Source: Phoronis australis (taxonomy: Eukaryota; Phoronida; Phoronidae). From it: a stretch of 64,000 nt of DNA. A model generated the notes under the pieces. That model did no database searches. It had not been told where the DNA came from and worked only from the letters and a program-made list of their open reading frames with translations. Position 1 is the first letter of the stretch. The number at the start of each line of letters is the position of its first letter. Shown here piece after piece: positions 47,301-59,200 of the stretch. The position numbers and the translations under genes are program-made. The stretch is from positions 389,362 to 453,361 of the forward strand of contig NMRA01000040.1 in assembly GCA_002633005.1 (NCBI GenBank). The letters are read 5' to 3'.

Positions 47301-49762
47301 ATTTTTGATGACTGGATTACATTAAAATCATTCCACAACTGGTCCATGGATTGTGAAATAAACAGAGCATTTTAAAGTTAGACGAACTACATTTAAAAAC
47401 TGTCAGATATATTAAAAAAAAAAAATATTCCTACCAGTGGACTTAAAAACGAATTGGATAGCTGATCTTAGAATTTTTGTAAAATGTGCTAGATTTTTTT
47501 CAGTTTCCAAAGTTCTATTAAATAATAGATCTCTACCTCTTATAACAGTCGTACTTCATAGATAGTACTAGAGTGTTTTTATCTGAACATTTTAATCTGA
47601 AAAGGGGATGGAGATGATTCATCTATATTAGGTGCTGATGTACCGAGTTTTGTTAAGTGATAAATCGATTAGGGGGATCATGAGATTACTGGTAAACAAC
47701 TCAACTGGTCAAAGGTTTTTGAGGCCAGGACAAGATCATGCATTGATAAAGTAATTGTTTATGAAGAGGGTAACTTTAAATCTCTCAGAGTTATACAAAA
47801 TGTGTACAACTGAATTTGGATGTAGTATCAATAAGTAGCAGGAGAACAAAATTAAAGTTGAAGTCATTCTGAGCATCATGAACACTATGACATCACATGT
47901 ATTCATTATATAAATGATTAACTGGATCAACAGCGGAACTTGAGCTTGGTTGATTTATATACAAACTATAGAATAAAGTCCAATTTTTAGAATGACATTC
48001 TTTGCCTGTAGCAGTTAGGAAACTGAGCAGACGTTCTTTCACAGTTACCATTATTCACAAGTCAGTTGGGCGGCTATGGTTCTATTCTTTGTGAGTAGTT
48101 TGTTAAATGATTATTCAGGTAGCATGAATATTTATAATAACACCTGTCAAAGTGGTAATTATCCTACAACTCAAGTAAAATTCACTGACAAGGGGTTTCC
48201 CACAAAAAAACATAAACAAATTTACACACAATGGACACTTCGCGTGGTTGGTTACAATATAGGACTTAACATAGAATGTTAGTCACAAATTCATTTCTTT
48301 TAAAAATAATAATTATGGATTTTCATACATGTACTTTTTGCCATGGTGAAGTAGAAAGATTTGAACTTATTTTTATAACTACCGAAGAATTTTAAGATGA
48401 ACTTTGTAAATGGTTGCTGGACATGAAAAAATGTTCACTTGGCTTTGAGAAAGAAACAGTTTTATTTGGAATACTCTAGTTTACTGACAACAACAAAGTG
48501 AACTCGTTATTTTACAATGTAAGGGTATATTCATGGAAACTGAAACCAATTTTGTGACGCTCCTTGTAATTCTAGAATAAGGATTCAACAATTTCTAGCC
48601 ACCAATATCAGAGGTTAAAGATTTTTGTTCAGCAATATTTGCAAACCTACCACACTAGAATTGACTTCATATTTATTTTATATTAGGTGTGAGTCAGGTA
48701 AACCTTAAGGAAGGGAATTACATGGTTGGGGTGAGATTTGATGAGTCTATGAACCAATTTACGCTTTGTGAGATATGTTAATCATTGTCATAGACACTCG
48801 ATGTCTATGTGAATCACAAGCAAAGCACAGTACTAGCGTTTATGAGAACAGCAATGAAGGGATTCATTTCTAAGGGCAGGACCCTTTTCACACTTCAAGA
48901 GAATTTCGAGTTCCCCGCTATAGGGTCCAATTCCATGTGAGTCATTGATTTCAAAGTACTAAAAACGATAGCAATAGCCTTTGGGAAACATAACATACAA
49001 GAACTTTTAATTAATGCATCACAGCTTAACAAAAAAAAAACAAATAACTTTCAAAAACAAAAAATTGACTTGATGTGTCGTGTACATCCTTGATTTAGAT
49101 TCCCAGTTGGGGTTCCTGATTTTTCTGTGTTTACTGGTACTTGATATAATTCACTATTGGCCAACCTCAGCGTCTATTATTTACTATACCCTTGAATTCA
49201 CTTTGCCTGGGGTTTACTCCACAAAGCAACTGCCCCATCATAGATATAGATAACAGTGAAACACATTAAGCCAACATCGTTGTATTAATTCCTGATCTTT
49301 GAACATACAATTGTTCCTTGTCAATGACAAAATTAAAAAGTGAGCAAAAAGCACAATGTGCAAAGAATGAATAATAGCAGGATGTGTTAACAATTTGAAT
49401 ATGGAGATACAGGATAGAGTGACATCTGGTGGCAATCACGAAAACTTTCAGTGAACATTCTTAGACTAGAAAATGAAGTGACTAATAGTTTGGAATACAA
49501 AACTGTTTAACAAATCTTTGCACATAACCCCACCATGAAATCCTTTCACTTTTCAACTAGTGACCAAAATACACTTAGCACTAATTAACTGCCTAAGAAT
49601 AACGAATATAATAATGTGCTGTGATAAAAGTTCTACAGTTTGGGAAATTCTCTAAAATTGGAGACACCAAACTTTGAGCCAAAATAGAATTTTGATTCTG
49701 AAGACTGGAACATGAGTAACGTTAGCACTCATTGCATTTCTCAAATATCGGACACTGGGTTT
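47301..49762. repeat. ~2.5-kb direct duplication C, copy 2
   Basis: The counterpart of 44281-46794. A TTTATA microsatellite is longer in copy 1 (45656-45687) than here. The LINE frame starting at 48231 here carries an extra stop relative to copy 1, so neither copy is coding. Confidence 0.88.
48231..48400 (+). pseudogene. Tx1/L1-like LINE ORF2 C-terminal fragment (copy 2)
   Basis: The same motif series as at 45242, including CTFCHGEVERFE, but with a stop before the LHR-equivalent position. Confidence 0.6.
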
Positions 49763-51763
49763 TTTTATCAAAAAAGTTTGCAGACTTGGCACTTCGCCAA
49801 ATCGTCGAAAATTGCCACCGATGCAACGTTTCATGCGTCCATCCACATAGAGGGTAACATGGAGGTGGACGATTGTCGTAAAATATAATTCTTGAATTTG
49901 GGACAACCAATATTGCCTATTTCCAAAATCTGGTACAAACTCAGACCTTGAGCAAAATAATAATATTTCACTGCCCCAAACTCTAGAACTTTTACCGCAA
50001 TGCTAGGCAACTTTTAGTCCATGAAAAGACATAACTGCATTGTTTACTCCAATTCGGATATAGGTTGTCTCTTGACTCGTGAACATCCACTGAAACAAAG
50101 AGTATGCAAAGCACACTGAAGTCACGATATCAAAGCTGCTATAAACATGCTCTCCATCAAAGAAAATACTTTTGATTTTGACCACTAATAGCTGTAAAAG
50201 TTCTTCCTTACCTAGATATATCCACATACCAATTTCAGAAATATCTGTGAGTTGACACCAAGACATGGCATAAAAAATCAATAAATGAAAGCTATTTCAT
50301 TGGAAAATCTGAAATAATTCAAAAACGTTAAGTCGTAGCCAAAAACGAATGGACACTACAGATAGTGGTTATATCGAGGTCTATCCACACACCAAATTTC
50401 AGAAAGATCTATCACAGGACGATAGAGATGAGGCTTTGCTGAGCAAAAAAATTGAAAAACGGCTGCCGCAATGCCATCTTGCATCCAATTTGAATAAAAA
50501 AACACTAGGCCTCGAGCTGTTAACGAGACACATGTTGTGTGTAAATTTCATATTTATTGGCCGAGCAACTGAGAGGAAGGGCATAGAACCCATGTTGATC
50601 TTGAACCCAGAGACATATGACTGCACTAAAGCCTGAGAAATGAAAGGGTGTCGGACCTCAGTCATAAGTAAATCTCCAATAACTCAAGAACCAGAGCCAG
50701 AAACTTTCTCTTAACTTTGTCTAGCAGTTGACACGATCTATTCACATACCAAATTTCATACAGAGTAATCAAACAATGCCGTAGCCATGGCAAGAGAGGT
50801 CACAAGATAAAAGAAGAGTGTTTAGAAAATCTCTAATAACTTAACGAGAGCAGCGTGGAGTGTTGACATGCGCCCACCACGGGCATCGCATATACTGCAG
50901 ATACTGAATGGAGCAATGATTGTAAACTTAAAATGGCCTCTAATGGGGTGCATAGCAAGTCAGCAATGCTCTCCTAAGTAGGAACACACTTGCCAAGACT
51001 ATAAAAATTAAACCTGGCACTGAGAGCACAGTGGTAGTGCGATACGTCCAAACGTCGACATCTGTTGTCATGTTCATAGAAATGCACTCGCCAAATTTCA
51101 CAAAGATCCAACAGGGAGAAACAACTGCAGATGCGAAAAAAGCAAACTGCCATTAGGGGGCGCCACAGTGGCCACACTGTCCAAAAATCCTCAATAATGC
51201 TCTTCCCACTAGGAACCCATTTACCAATTTTCATAACGATTCTCAGAGTGCTTCGGCCGATGGAGAGATGGACACCAAAAACAGACTAAAACATAATAAA
51301 AAAACTACCACCAGGAAGTGTACACTACGTCAAATTCATCTGAAAATGAAATGATGTCATTGTCTCTTTAATAGAAACCTATATTTCATAAAAATCCATC
51401 AAGGAACTTCAAAGACGGACAGGGAAACAGAAAAAATAAATTGCGAGGGGGACAATGCAGGAGTTTCATCTGTCCAAATGTTGTCGTCTTCCATTGTCAC
51501 TTCCATAGTTTTACAAATACACTTGTCAAATTTAACAAATATCTTGCAGAGGGATTAGTAAATACACCCACGGGCACAAAGAAAACAAAACTACCACTAG
51601 GAGGCGCCACTGTAGTCAGGCCATCCAAAAATCATCGACAGCCATCCTCATCCCAGCAAGAACATATATGCCAATTTTCATAATCATCCAAAGAGCGGTT
51701 TAGTCAACATAGAGGCGGACACCAAAAACAGACTTAAAAATGATAAATACGGCCACGTCAAAT

Positions 51764-52033
51764 CCATCTGAAAACAAAAAGATATCATCACTTCTTTACT
51801 AGAAATCTATTTGCCAAATTTCAAAAGAAGCCATCCAAGAACTCCAAAGATACAGAGGAAAACGGGAAAAATAAGATCACCACTAAAGGGATCTGTTCAA
51901 AAGTCGTTGTCATCAATTGTCACCTTAATATAAATACACTCGCCAAATTTAACAAAGATCCTGCACAGGGCTTAGGCGATACAGCCATGGACGCAAAAAA
52001 AAAGCCAATAGGAAGAGCCACTGTAGTCAGAGC
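51764..52033. repeat. direct duplication D, copy 1 (ends at a single N)
   Basis: Near-identical to 52035-52303; the only difference noticed is one A in a homopolymer. It ends exactly at the N at 52034, so an unmerged contig overlap is the likely cause. Confidence 0.92.
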
Positions 52034-52034
52034 N

Positions 52035-52303
52035 CCATCTGAAAACAAAAAGATATCATCACTTCTTTACTAGAAATCTATTTGCCAAATTTCAAAAGAA
52101 GCCATCCAAGAACTCCAAAGATACAGAGGAAAACGGGAAAAATAAGATCACCACTAAAGGGATCTGTTCAAAAGTCGTTGTCATCAATTGTCACCTTAAT
52201 ATAAATACACTCGCCAAATTTAACAAAGATCCTGCACAGGGCTTAGGCGATACAGCCATGGACGCAAAAAAAAGCCAATAGGAAGAGCCACTGTAGTCAG
52301 AGC
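52035..52303. repeat. direct duplication D, copy 2
   Basis: It restarts with CCATCTGAAAACAAAAAG directly after the N and repeats copy 1. Confidence 0.92.
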
Positions 52304-53145
52304 CCTCCAAAAATCATTGTCAACAGTCCTCTTTCCAGTCTTACAGTGGTTTGGCTTATAGAGGGGCAGCTGGCAAAAACAGACTCAAAAACTGTAAAAA
52401 TGGCCACTAAGTGATGCAAAATACATTCAAAATGAAAAAGGTGGCATCGTCTTCCTAATAGATGCTTATTTGCCAAATTTCATGACAATCCGATAAGGAA
52501 CACCTAAGATACAGAGGCAAACGTAAAAAATGAAAAATTGCCACTAGGGGGCACACCGGTTGTCAAATTCGCTCATGCTGTCCCATCCATGACAGAAACG
52601 TACCGTCTGCAAAATTTCATGAACATACATAAGTGGTTTCGGAGATACAGTAGTGGATGCCGGATGAACTTACAGAGATGACAGAATAATGCGCCCACAA
52701 GTGGGCGCATAAAAATGATAGATCATAGCGAGAAATGGATGAGACGTTGCTGATAACCAAATTTCAAAAGAATCCATTAAAGGAAAGTCGAATTGTAGCT
52801 CAGCAAAGCAAAACAAATGAGAAATGGCTGCCACAGCGCCATCTTGATTTCAACTAAAACAACAGGCTTCGAGCTATTCACGAGACAATCAACTGTGTAA
52901 ACTTCATGTAAAGCGGATAAGAAAAGCGACCTGTAGCATGCAAGCAAACAAACAAAAACAAGCTTGTGTGATGACAAAGCAATATACTAGGCTTTTGCAA
53001 AGTAATTATAGTTCATGGAGACTAAGCTGAGTAAGTCATGTTAAATGTGACACGGCGTCCAATCAAATGAAACTAGACTCAACACTAGATGGAGTTACTA
53101 GTTGGTGCTAAGGTGTTTTAATATATGATGTGAAGATCCACCTAC

Positions 53146-53274
53146 CCATGGTCTTTGGAGACTCTCCAATAGGAATCGACAATGTGCTCCCTGCCTAGTA
53201 ACTCAATGAAGTCAACGTCGTGTGTGATCACAATCAGCTGGAAGTTGACCTGTTGCTCTCGACTGTGGATAATC
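53146..53274 (-). CDS. RAD50: RAD50 exon: switch histidine, near C-terminus
   Basis: 129 bases starting in phase 2 (CCGCAG|GATTAT). It reads [20 protein letters not shown], then [14 protein letters not shown]. The His of THD is the ABC switch residue. The end is ambiguous: a donor CATGG|GTAGGT at 53145-53144 would lead to a short last exon, as other RAD50 proteins continue about 20 residues, while reading through gives TAG at 53144-53142. Confidence 0.93.
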
Positions 53275-56200
53275 CTGCGGCAAGAAAATGTAAATCAAAC
53301 AAAACTGAAAGTCATATTCAAAGTTTACATTTGACTGAGAAAATCATACGCCTACGGTCTCCACAGAACTGGGATAACAGATTATGAGTCATTACTTGCA
53401 AACCAGCTAACCGCAGTCATGTGATCACTCCACTCACTCAATCAAAGCTTGGGCCAAACTCTCTATGTTTGCTCTGTCCAAGTTTGTCGTCGGTTCGTCC
53501 AGAGCCAACACACCACAGTTGAGACAGAAAGTCTCTGCCAGAGCAAGGCGGATGATGATAGATGCCAGCACCTGTCGAACAGAGTAACAACGGTTACGCT
53601 GGAAACACAACATATAGTTGAAAAACGAGTGACACGTTAGCAATCTATACGTAAATACATTACTTGCCTACATACATAACATTTTACTATACGGCCACTG
53701 ACACTATTGTCCTCTGTAAGATGACATCTATTGTGAAGTGACGTTGCCCGGACAGCCATGCATTATCACTTTTCAAGCTATCCAGACAACAGATGTCGCT
53801 ACTGGTGACCAAGCTGACCAATTAAATAAACCATAAACCCCGACTGTATAAACAAAATTAACAAGCAAATAATGGTAAGGGCCTGATATAACGTACCCGA
53901 ATTTTGAGAACCAGTTTTCTCCACTGAATAACGGGCATCAAGCTGGTTCTCAAAGTACGGGCACGTTATATCAGGCTATTGCCACAAATAACAACAGCGC
54001 ATCAAATCATGAGGACATGCTAGTGAAGACAACCGAGGAAAGGAACATGAAAAGTCGCATAATAAAACATAAACTAATCCCTCGGGCATGTCAGGTTACA
54101 TGAAGCAAGGTTCATGTGACAGGAAGAACTGAACTTTTTACTTGTAAGCATTTCTTGGCTTCTTGCTTCCTAGTTTACAACAAGCAAAACCATGGTCATT
54201 TTGCAACATGTGCCAAATGTGAACCTCATAAAATTACGTTCATCTTTGACATGATCAATAAGCACACCCACCTTCTGCCCAGCACTACAGCGCCCCCTTA
54301 AATCAAGAGCAGTAGTCCCCTTCACCATGACAACGCGGTAGTTATAGGAGCGACGTGCCTTACAGCCATCAGGATCCTCATCTGAACGAATCTCGATGTA
54401 GTCGATATCTAAAACAGAAGTCCAGATCATTACGTTTTAATATGCTCATCAATATGCTCATCAACATACTCATCAACATGCTACTGTAAAAGGAGACTTC
54501 AGTACCAGCATGGCTCAATCAAGTGCACGGGTGCTTAATTGACAACCATCTTAAGACATCCCACGGTTATAAAATACCCAGCCCTTCCACGAAACCCAGT
54601 GCTCGTTCCGTAGTTCGCAAAAAGATCACAAAACTTTGGCATCAATATCCCAAACATATCAGTATTCCTCACTGAGCGTCAAGTACAAGGATATTCTAAC
54701 GGCCTATCAACAGCTGGCATACTGCAATGTAATGGAGCCCTCACCAGCATACATGAAAAGCTTTTGAACCACTTGCGGTGCCTTAACTATCAAAGTCACA
54801 AGCATTAGTGCTTATGGAACTATCAAACCCATGAGAGCTTATTTTGATCTTTTAAAATGTACTTCTAGTATACCCCACAAGTAAAGAACAGTGCATGCCG
54901 TTACATCACAATGTGTGATTTCACCACTGATGTAAAGAGAGTTACTGTAACATGTTGGTTGCAGGCAAACTTGATGTCCTATTGCTGATGTGTCTAAAAC
55001 TGTCATAAATAATCTACACCAAACGGACTGCCTTACCATTGCCCTTGTATGTCTTACTCCAGAGTTCTCGGATAATCTTATTGATCTCGTTCATCTTCAG
55101 CTGGTGGTATCTCATGATGGCTTGATCCATCGCCTTGTAATACTTATCTAAGTCCTGGATAGCCACCTCTGTCGTCTGAAATGAGCACAATTCATACAGC
55201 AAAAATGACTGGTAATAACCACCAAGAAATAAAATTCTAATTACAAAACGTTTTAGCCACTGAACCAACTTTTCAGTTAATTTAACTTCATTCTCGGTCA
55301 TGAAAGAAAAATACATTAATTATGAATTCCGCTTCCACCAAGCCATCATGACGGGGAAATTCCAAGTCATTTTGTTGCAATACTTTTGGCCTGTACTGTA
55401 TCATGTCCGGAGAATTTTGTAACTTTCAAGCTTTTATAAACATACTTTGATCTGTAAAAGCAGCTCTTAATTAAGACTACTAACTATTATAAAGCTGGTC
55501 TCAGCATGTTCCTTTCTCAAATTAGAGGAAATGTTTAGGTTTGGAAAGAAGTAACAGTTCGATACTACTTGAGACTAGGCTCATTAACTGCCAGTCATGC
55601 ATGTTTAGAGATTTTCTGTAAGTTTAAAGCTGTTATAAACAAGCCTTCCTTATAAAATTGCAGGCGATCTGCTCGCGCTCTAACAGAAGTTCACAGGCTG
55701 TTCAGGTGGGCTGTTACACTTCCACCTCCAACTCCTGTAGTAGCTCTGAACCAGCTGACATAAATGTTATTTCCTAAGCTACAACCCAATTCAGTTGTCT
55801 GGCAAAGCGTCTACGCTCGAGCTATCAAAAATTTCTCAATCTAAATCTCAATTACATTTCCCAGCAATCAATAAGACACAGGCATGTACATACTCGCAGC
55901 TTTATCAACATGCCAGTGAACTTCTCGTCAGCGTTGACGTAAGCCTCACTACTCAGCTCTTTCCTTTTCTCATCCAGCCGTGCCTCATAGCTGATCAGTT
56001 CACCTTGAGCTTTCCCCCTCTGTAAGGAAAATAAAAGCGGTCAAAAACATTTCTCTGTGACTCTATTACACCCAGAAATGCGCACCTATTAAACTGATAC
56101 CTTTCATAAAGCTTTCATCAATACTTTAGAGGAGACATTGTGGCTTAGTGCTTTGAGATCCGGACTCCCGTTCAGGAGACCAGGGTTCGAATCCTGGCTT

Positions 56201-59200
56201 TACTGGCCGACAATCAAGCATAGCACAAAGGTGTCTCATACTCCTCTGAGCTCAGTCTTACTAGTGAATGCATGCAAGGGAGTGAATGAGAGCCTGGATT
56301 TAATGCGAAAAGCAATTTCCAGGGCTGTGCTAATAAAAATTCAATACTTTAATTACCCTTTTTGTCCCAACCTTTCTTGCCAAGCAGAAAAACTAAAATC
56401 AGACATTTCGTCTGCAATCTACAGCTGCGCCACCTTTGGAGCAATGGCACAGTACAAAAATCATACATTGACATACAGACATGACGGTATCAGTGAGAGT
56501 GCGCTGGTTTGGACGTCTGTCGGAAAAAGATAGCTGGGGCGGGAATGAGACAGAAAGTATGTCGAATCATTTTGTTGTTTTAGTAGATGCCTTGTTAAGA
56601 CACAGAAATAAAGTTGTGGGGAAGCATTGACTTAGTCCGTGGTTGCAACAGCTGCAAGTCACAAAGGCACTTATAAAATTTCCACTAATTAGAATGTCAA
56701 AATGTTACTTTCCAACCAATCAGACTGTCAAAATGTTACTTTCCAACCAATCAGAATGTCAAAATGTTACTCTCAACCAATCTGATTGTGTCACTTCATT
56801 CTGTTAACAAATGAGTAACCAGATTCATCTTCTTTTGACAGTGTTACCACTCATAGCACTGCCAAAGAGAGTATATAGGAACTAACCATTTGCCATGCAC
56901 TAATTAACAGGCATCAAGTCACATGACCTAAACATTATGGACACTTGTATCTGTTAACCCTCAACCCCTCACTTCCCACCTCTGCCATTAGCCTCTCAGT
57001 TCTCCTTAAAACATCTCCCTTTCTCCAGTCCCTCCATCTCCCTTATTCTCCCCACTCCATTACAGCCTTACACAGTTATCCCCTCCCCACTTATCTTCCC
57101 AAGGCCCAGACATTTCATTTCTCCAATATCTACCCCTTCTATATTCCCTTCCAGTCATATCTTCAAACAGCTCAATCTCTACAACATTTCCCACCCTTCA
57201 GCTCCCATGTCACTTTATCCTTTCCTTCCCCCAGCTTCTTCTCTCTTTGTTCATCCTTCCAGCTGGTACACATCCCTCTCCCCCATTCTCCCCATGTGTT
57301 TGGAAAGTTTATCTATCTCTTCCCCCAATCTTCTCTCAACCTACTCAAACTCCTCAAAATAGAACCCCTCCACTTTGACCTCTCTTGTCCAATCTAACCC
57401 CCCAGTTGGCCCATTTTCCCCTCTTCTACCCTTCAGCTCCTCTCTTCCACCCCTCCCCCTCACTGTCATCCCCTATCCAACCACTCCTCACATCCTTGGC
57501 TTATTTGTCCGTCTCTTCTCGTCCTGCTCCAACTGGTCCAAGTAGAACCCCTCCAACTTTGACCTCTCTTGTCTAATCTAGCCCTCTGGTGAGCCCACAT
57601 TTCACTCCACCATTCCTTGACTAATCTATCCATCACTTTCCCCAGTCTCCTCTCGTCCTGTCCTAACTGCTCTTCACAGAACCCCTCCAACCTGTTTTGT
57701 CCAAACTAGCTCTTCAGTTGACTCAGGTTCCTCTCCTCTAACTTTCACCTCTTCCCTCCTCTTCTGTACCCTTCCCCTCACCGTCACTACATGTTCCCAC
57801 GCCTCACCTCCTTGGCTAATCTATCCATCTCTTCCCCCAATCTCCTCTCTTCCTGCTCCAGCTGTTCAATATTGAACCCTTCCAGCTTGACCCTCTCTCG
57901 TTCAATCTTGCCCTCCAGATGGCGTACTTCCTTCTCCTTCCGGCACAGCTGCAGGTTGTCTGTCAGCTCACGCTCTTTCACCTGAAAGTTGCACATGACA
58001 AGATCTCATAAGGAAAATTGATGACTGACGGAGCACATTTTAAAATACCAGGAACAGATTGACAGCCTGCACTGAGCATCACCACTTCATGTAATGCTTT
58101 GTTGAATAAGTCTAAAATGGCAAAATTGAACTGGCAGGTGGATACAATACACAACACAGAAAAGTACTTGTCAGACACCATGAATATGCGTATATTTGCA
58201 GCTGAGATCTCATGAGAAATCAAGCAGTTCACGGAGACATACTTTCCGTTAGAATAGTGAAGAAAAACACTTGTCATACATTCTGAGCTATATTTTAACA
58301 AAGACACTGAGTTCTTGACTGTGGGTAAATTATACTCAGAATAACCCCTAGAACTTGAGAAAAGAAACGTTACTTTTCACTTATTTAGCACACAATATGG
58401 CCGACAAGTGAAATTCTATTATATGTCGAATTTCTCCCCAAAATACAGATAAAGATACTAGAATGTTTGTGCTGCGTTGATGCCATAATACAACACTTGG
58501 TAATTAAAAGTTTCCATTACTTGAAGCAGTGTAAAATGAATTAGTTTGAAAAACGCAAACTTGACAATATATTTTTTTGTGCGAAGAAAGTGGAGAATTC
58601 CTGCATTACACATCCTGCAAGATCACTCAGAGAAGAAAAAAGATTTGTCAGATAGTTTCAAAATATGCATATCTACCTCATGTTAGATGAAAAAGGCAAG
58701 TTAGGACTACTGTCACGCATTACGAACCAAGTGTTTCCTTTTTGCAACTGCTGCTGATTTTTAAGGAATATACCTCCTGTTTAACAAGTTCTTTCTTCAA
58801 TTTGTCCAGATTATTGTCAACTTCCTTTCTATCATTCGTCAGCCGTGTTTCCTTCGCTTTTAACTGCTCTACCTGGTGCTGACATTCCTCTAACAATTCA
58901 TCACGACCTTCTGTCAAGTATCTATAGTGAAAACGACACAAGTTTTACATGTCATTTTGGACAATTTCTGTCAATTTTCGTTGGAATGAATTTCTCATGA
59001 CAACAAAAAATTTGCTTTCATCTGCTTTGAAACATATGCCATGGGCACTTCACTCACAAAACATAATCTATTAGTCTGGCAACTGCCTAACAAGTGTTAT
59101 GAGAAAAACTAAAAGTTGTGACAATCTCGAAATCATTGTCTCACACTGTGTTAAATGACCGATGTTTACTTGTAAGCATATATTTTCTCCTGCTGATGGA

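Larger units (their letters stand above)
49990..52780. repeat. diverged repeat array (CCAAATTTCA-type units) with GCGCCCAC palindromes
   Basis: Words such as CCAAATTTCANNAAGATCC recur about a dozen times (for example near 50391, 50747, 51090, 51215, 51665, 51811, 51945, 52471, 52606, 52757). They alternate with CCACTAGG-GGCGCCAC-type words (51155, 51596, 52540) and ATCCAAAAATC-type words. This is a degenerate tandem array with unit length roughly 200-400 bp. A perfect 22-base palindrome (ATGCGCCCAC, AA, GTGGGCGCAT) at 52689-52710 and a decayed version at about 50873-50896 probably mark element ends. No coding frame. Confidence 0.65.
56940..57790. repeat. long pyrimidine-rich tract (purine-rich on the RAD50 transcript)
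   Basis: About 850 bases with very strong C+T bias on the plus strand. The right half is accounted for by the exon relics; the left half (56940-57290) is CT-rich with no clear relic. Such polypurine/polypyrimidine tracts can form triplex DNA. Confidence 0.75.

Noticed and set aside
49990-52780. CRISPR-like regular repeats
   Set aside because: Units are diverged and irregularly spaced, and the window is plainly from an animal genome.
53050-53095. Short terminal RAD50 exon ending VESSFI
   Set aside because: A CTAG acceptor and an in-phase stop exist, but the residues do not resemble any RAD50 C-terminus I know.
56131-56200. tRNA gene
   Set aside because: Has A- and B-box-like sequences but no clean cloverleaf and is followed by a SINE-type body, so it was called a tRNA-derived SINE.
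57466-57690. Separate 74-codon minus-strand gene
   Set aside because: Its first part is a decayed copy of the neighbouring RAD50 exon and the rest is a shifted reading of another relic.
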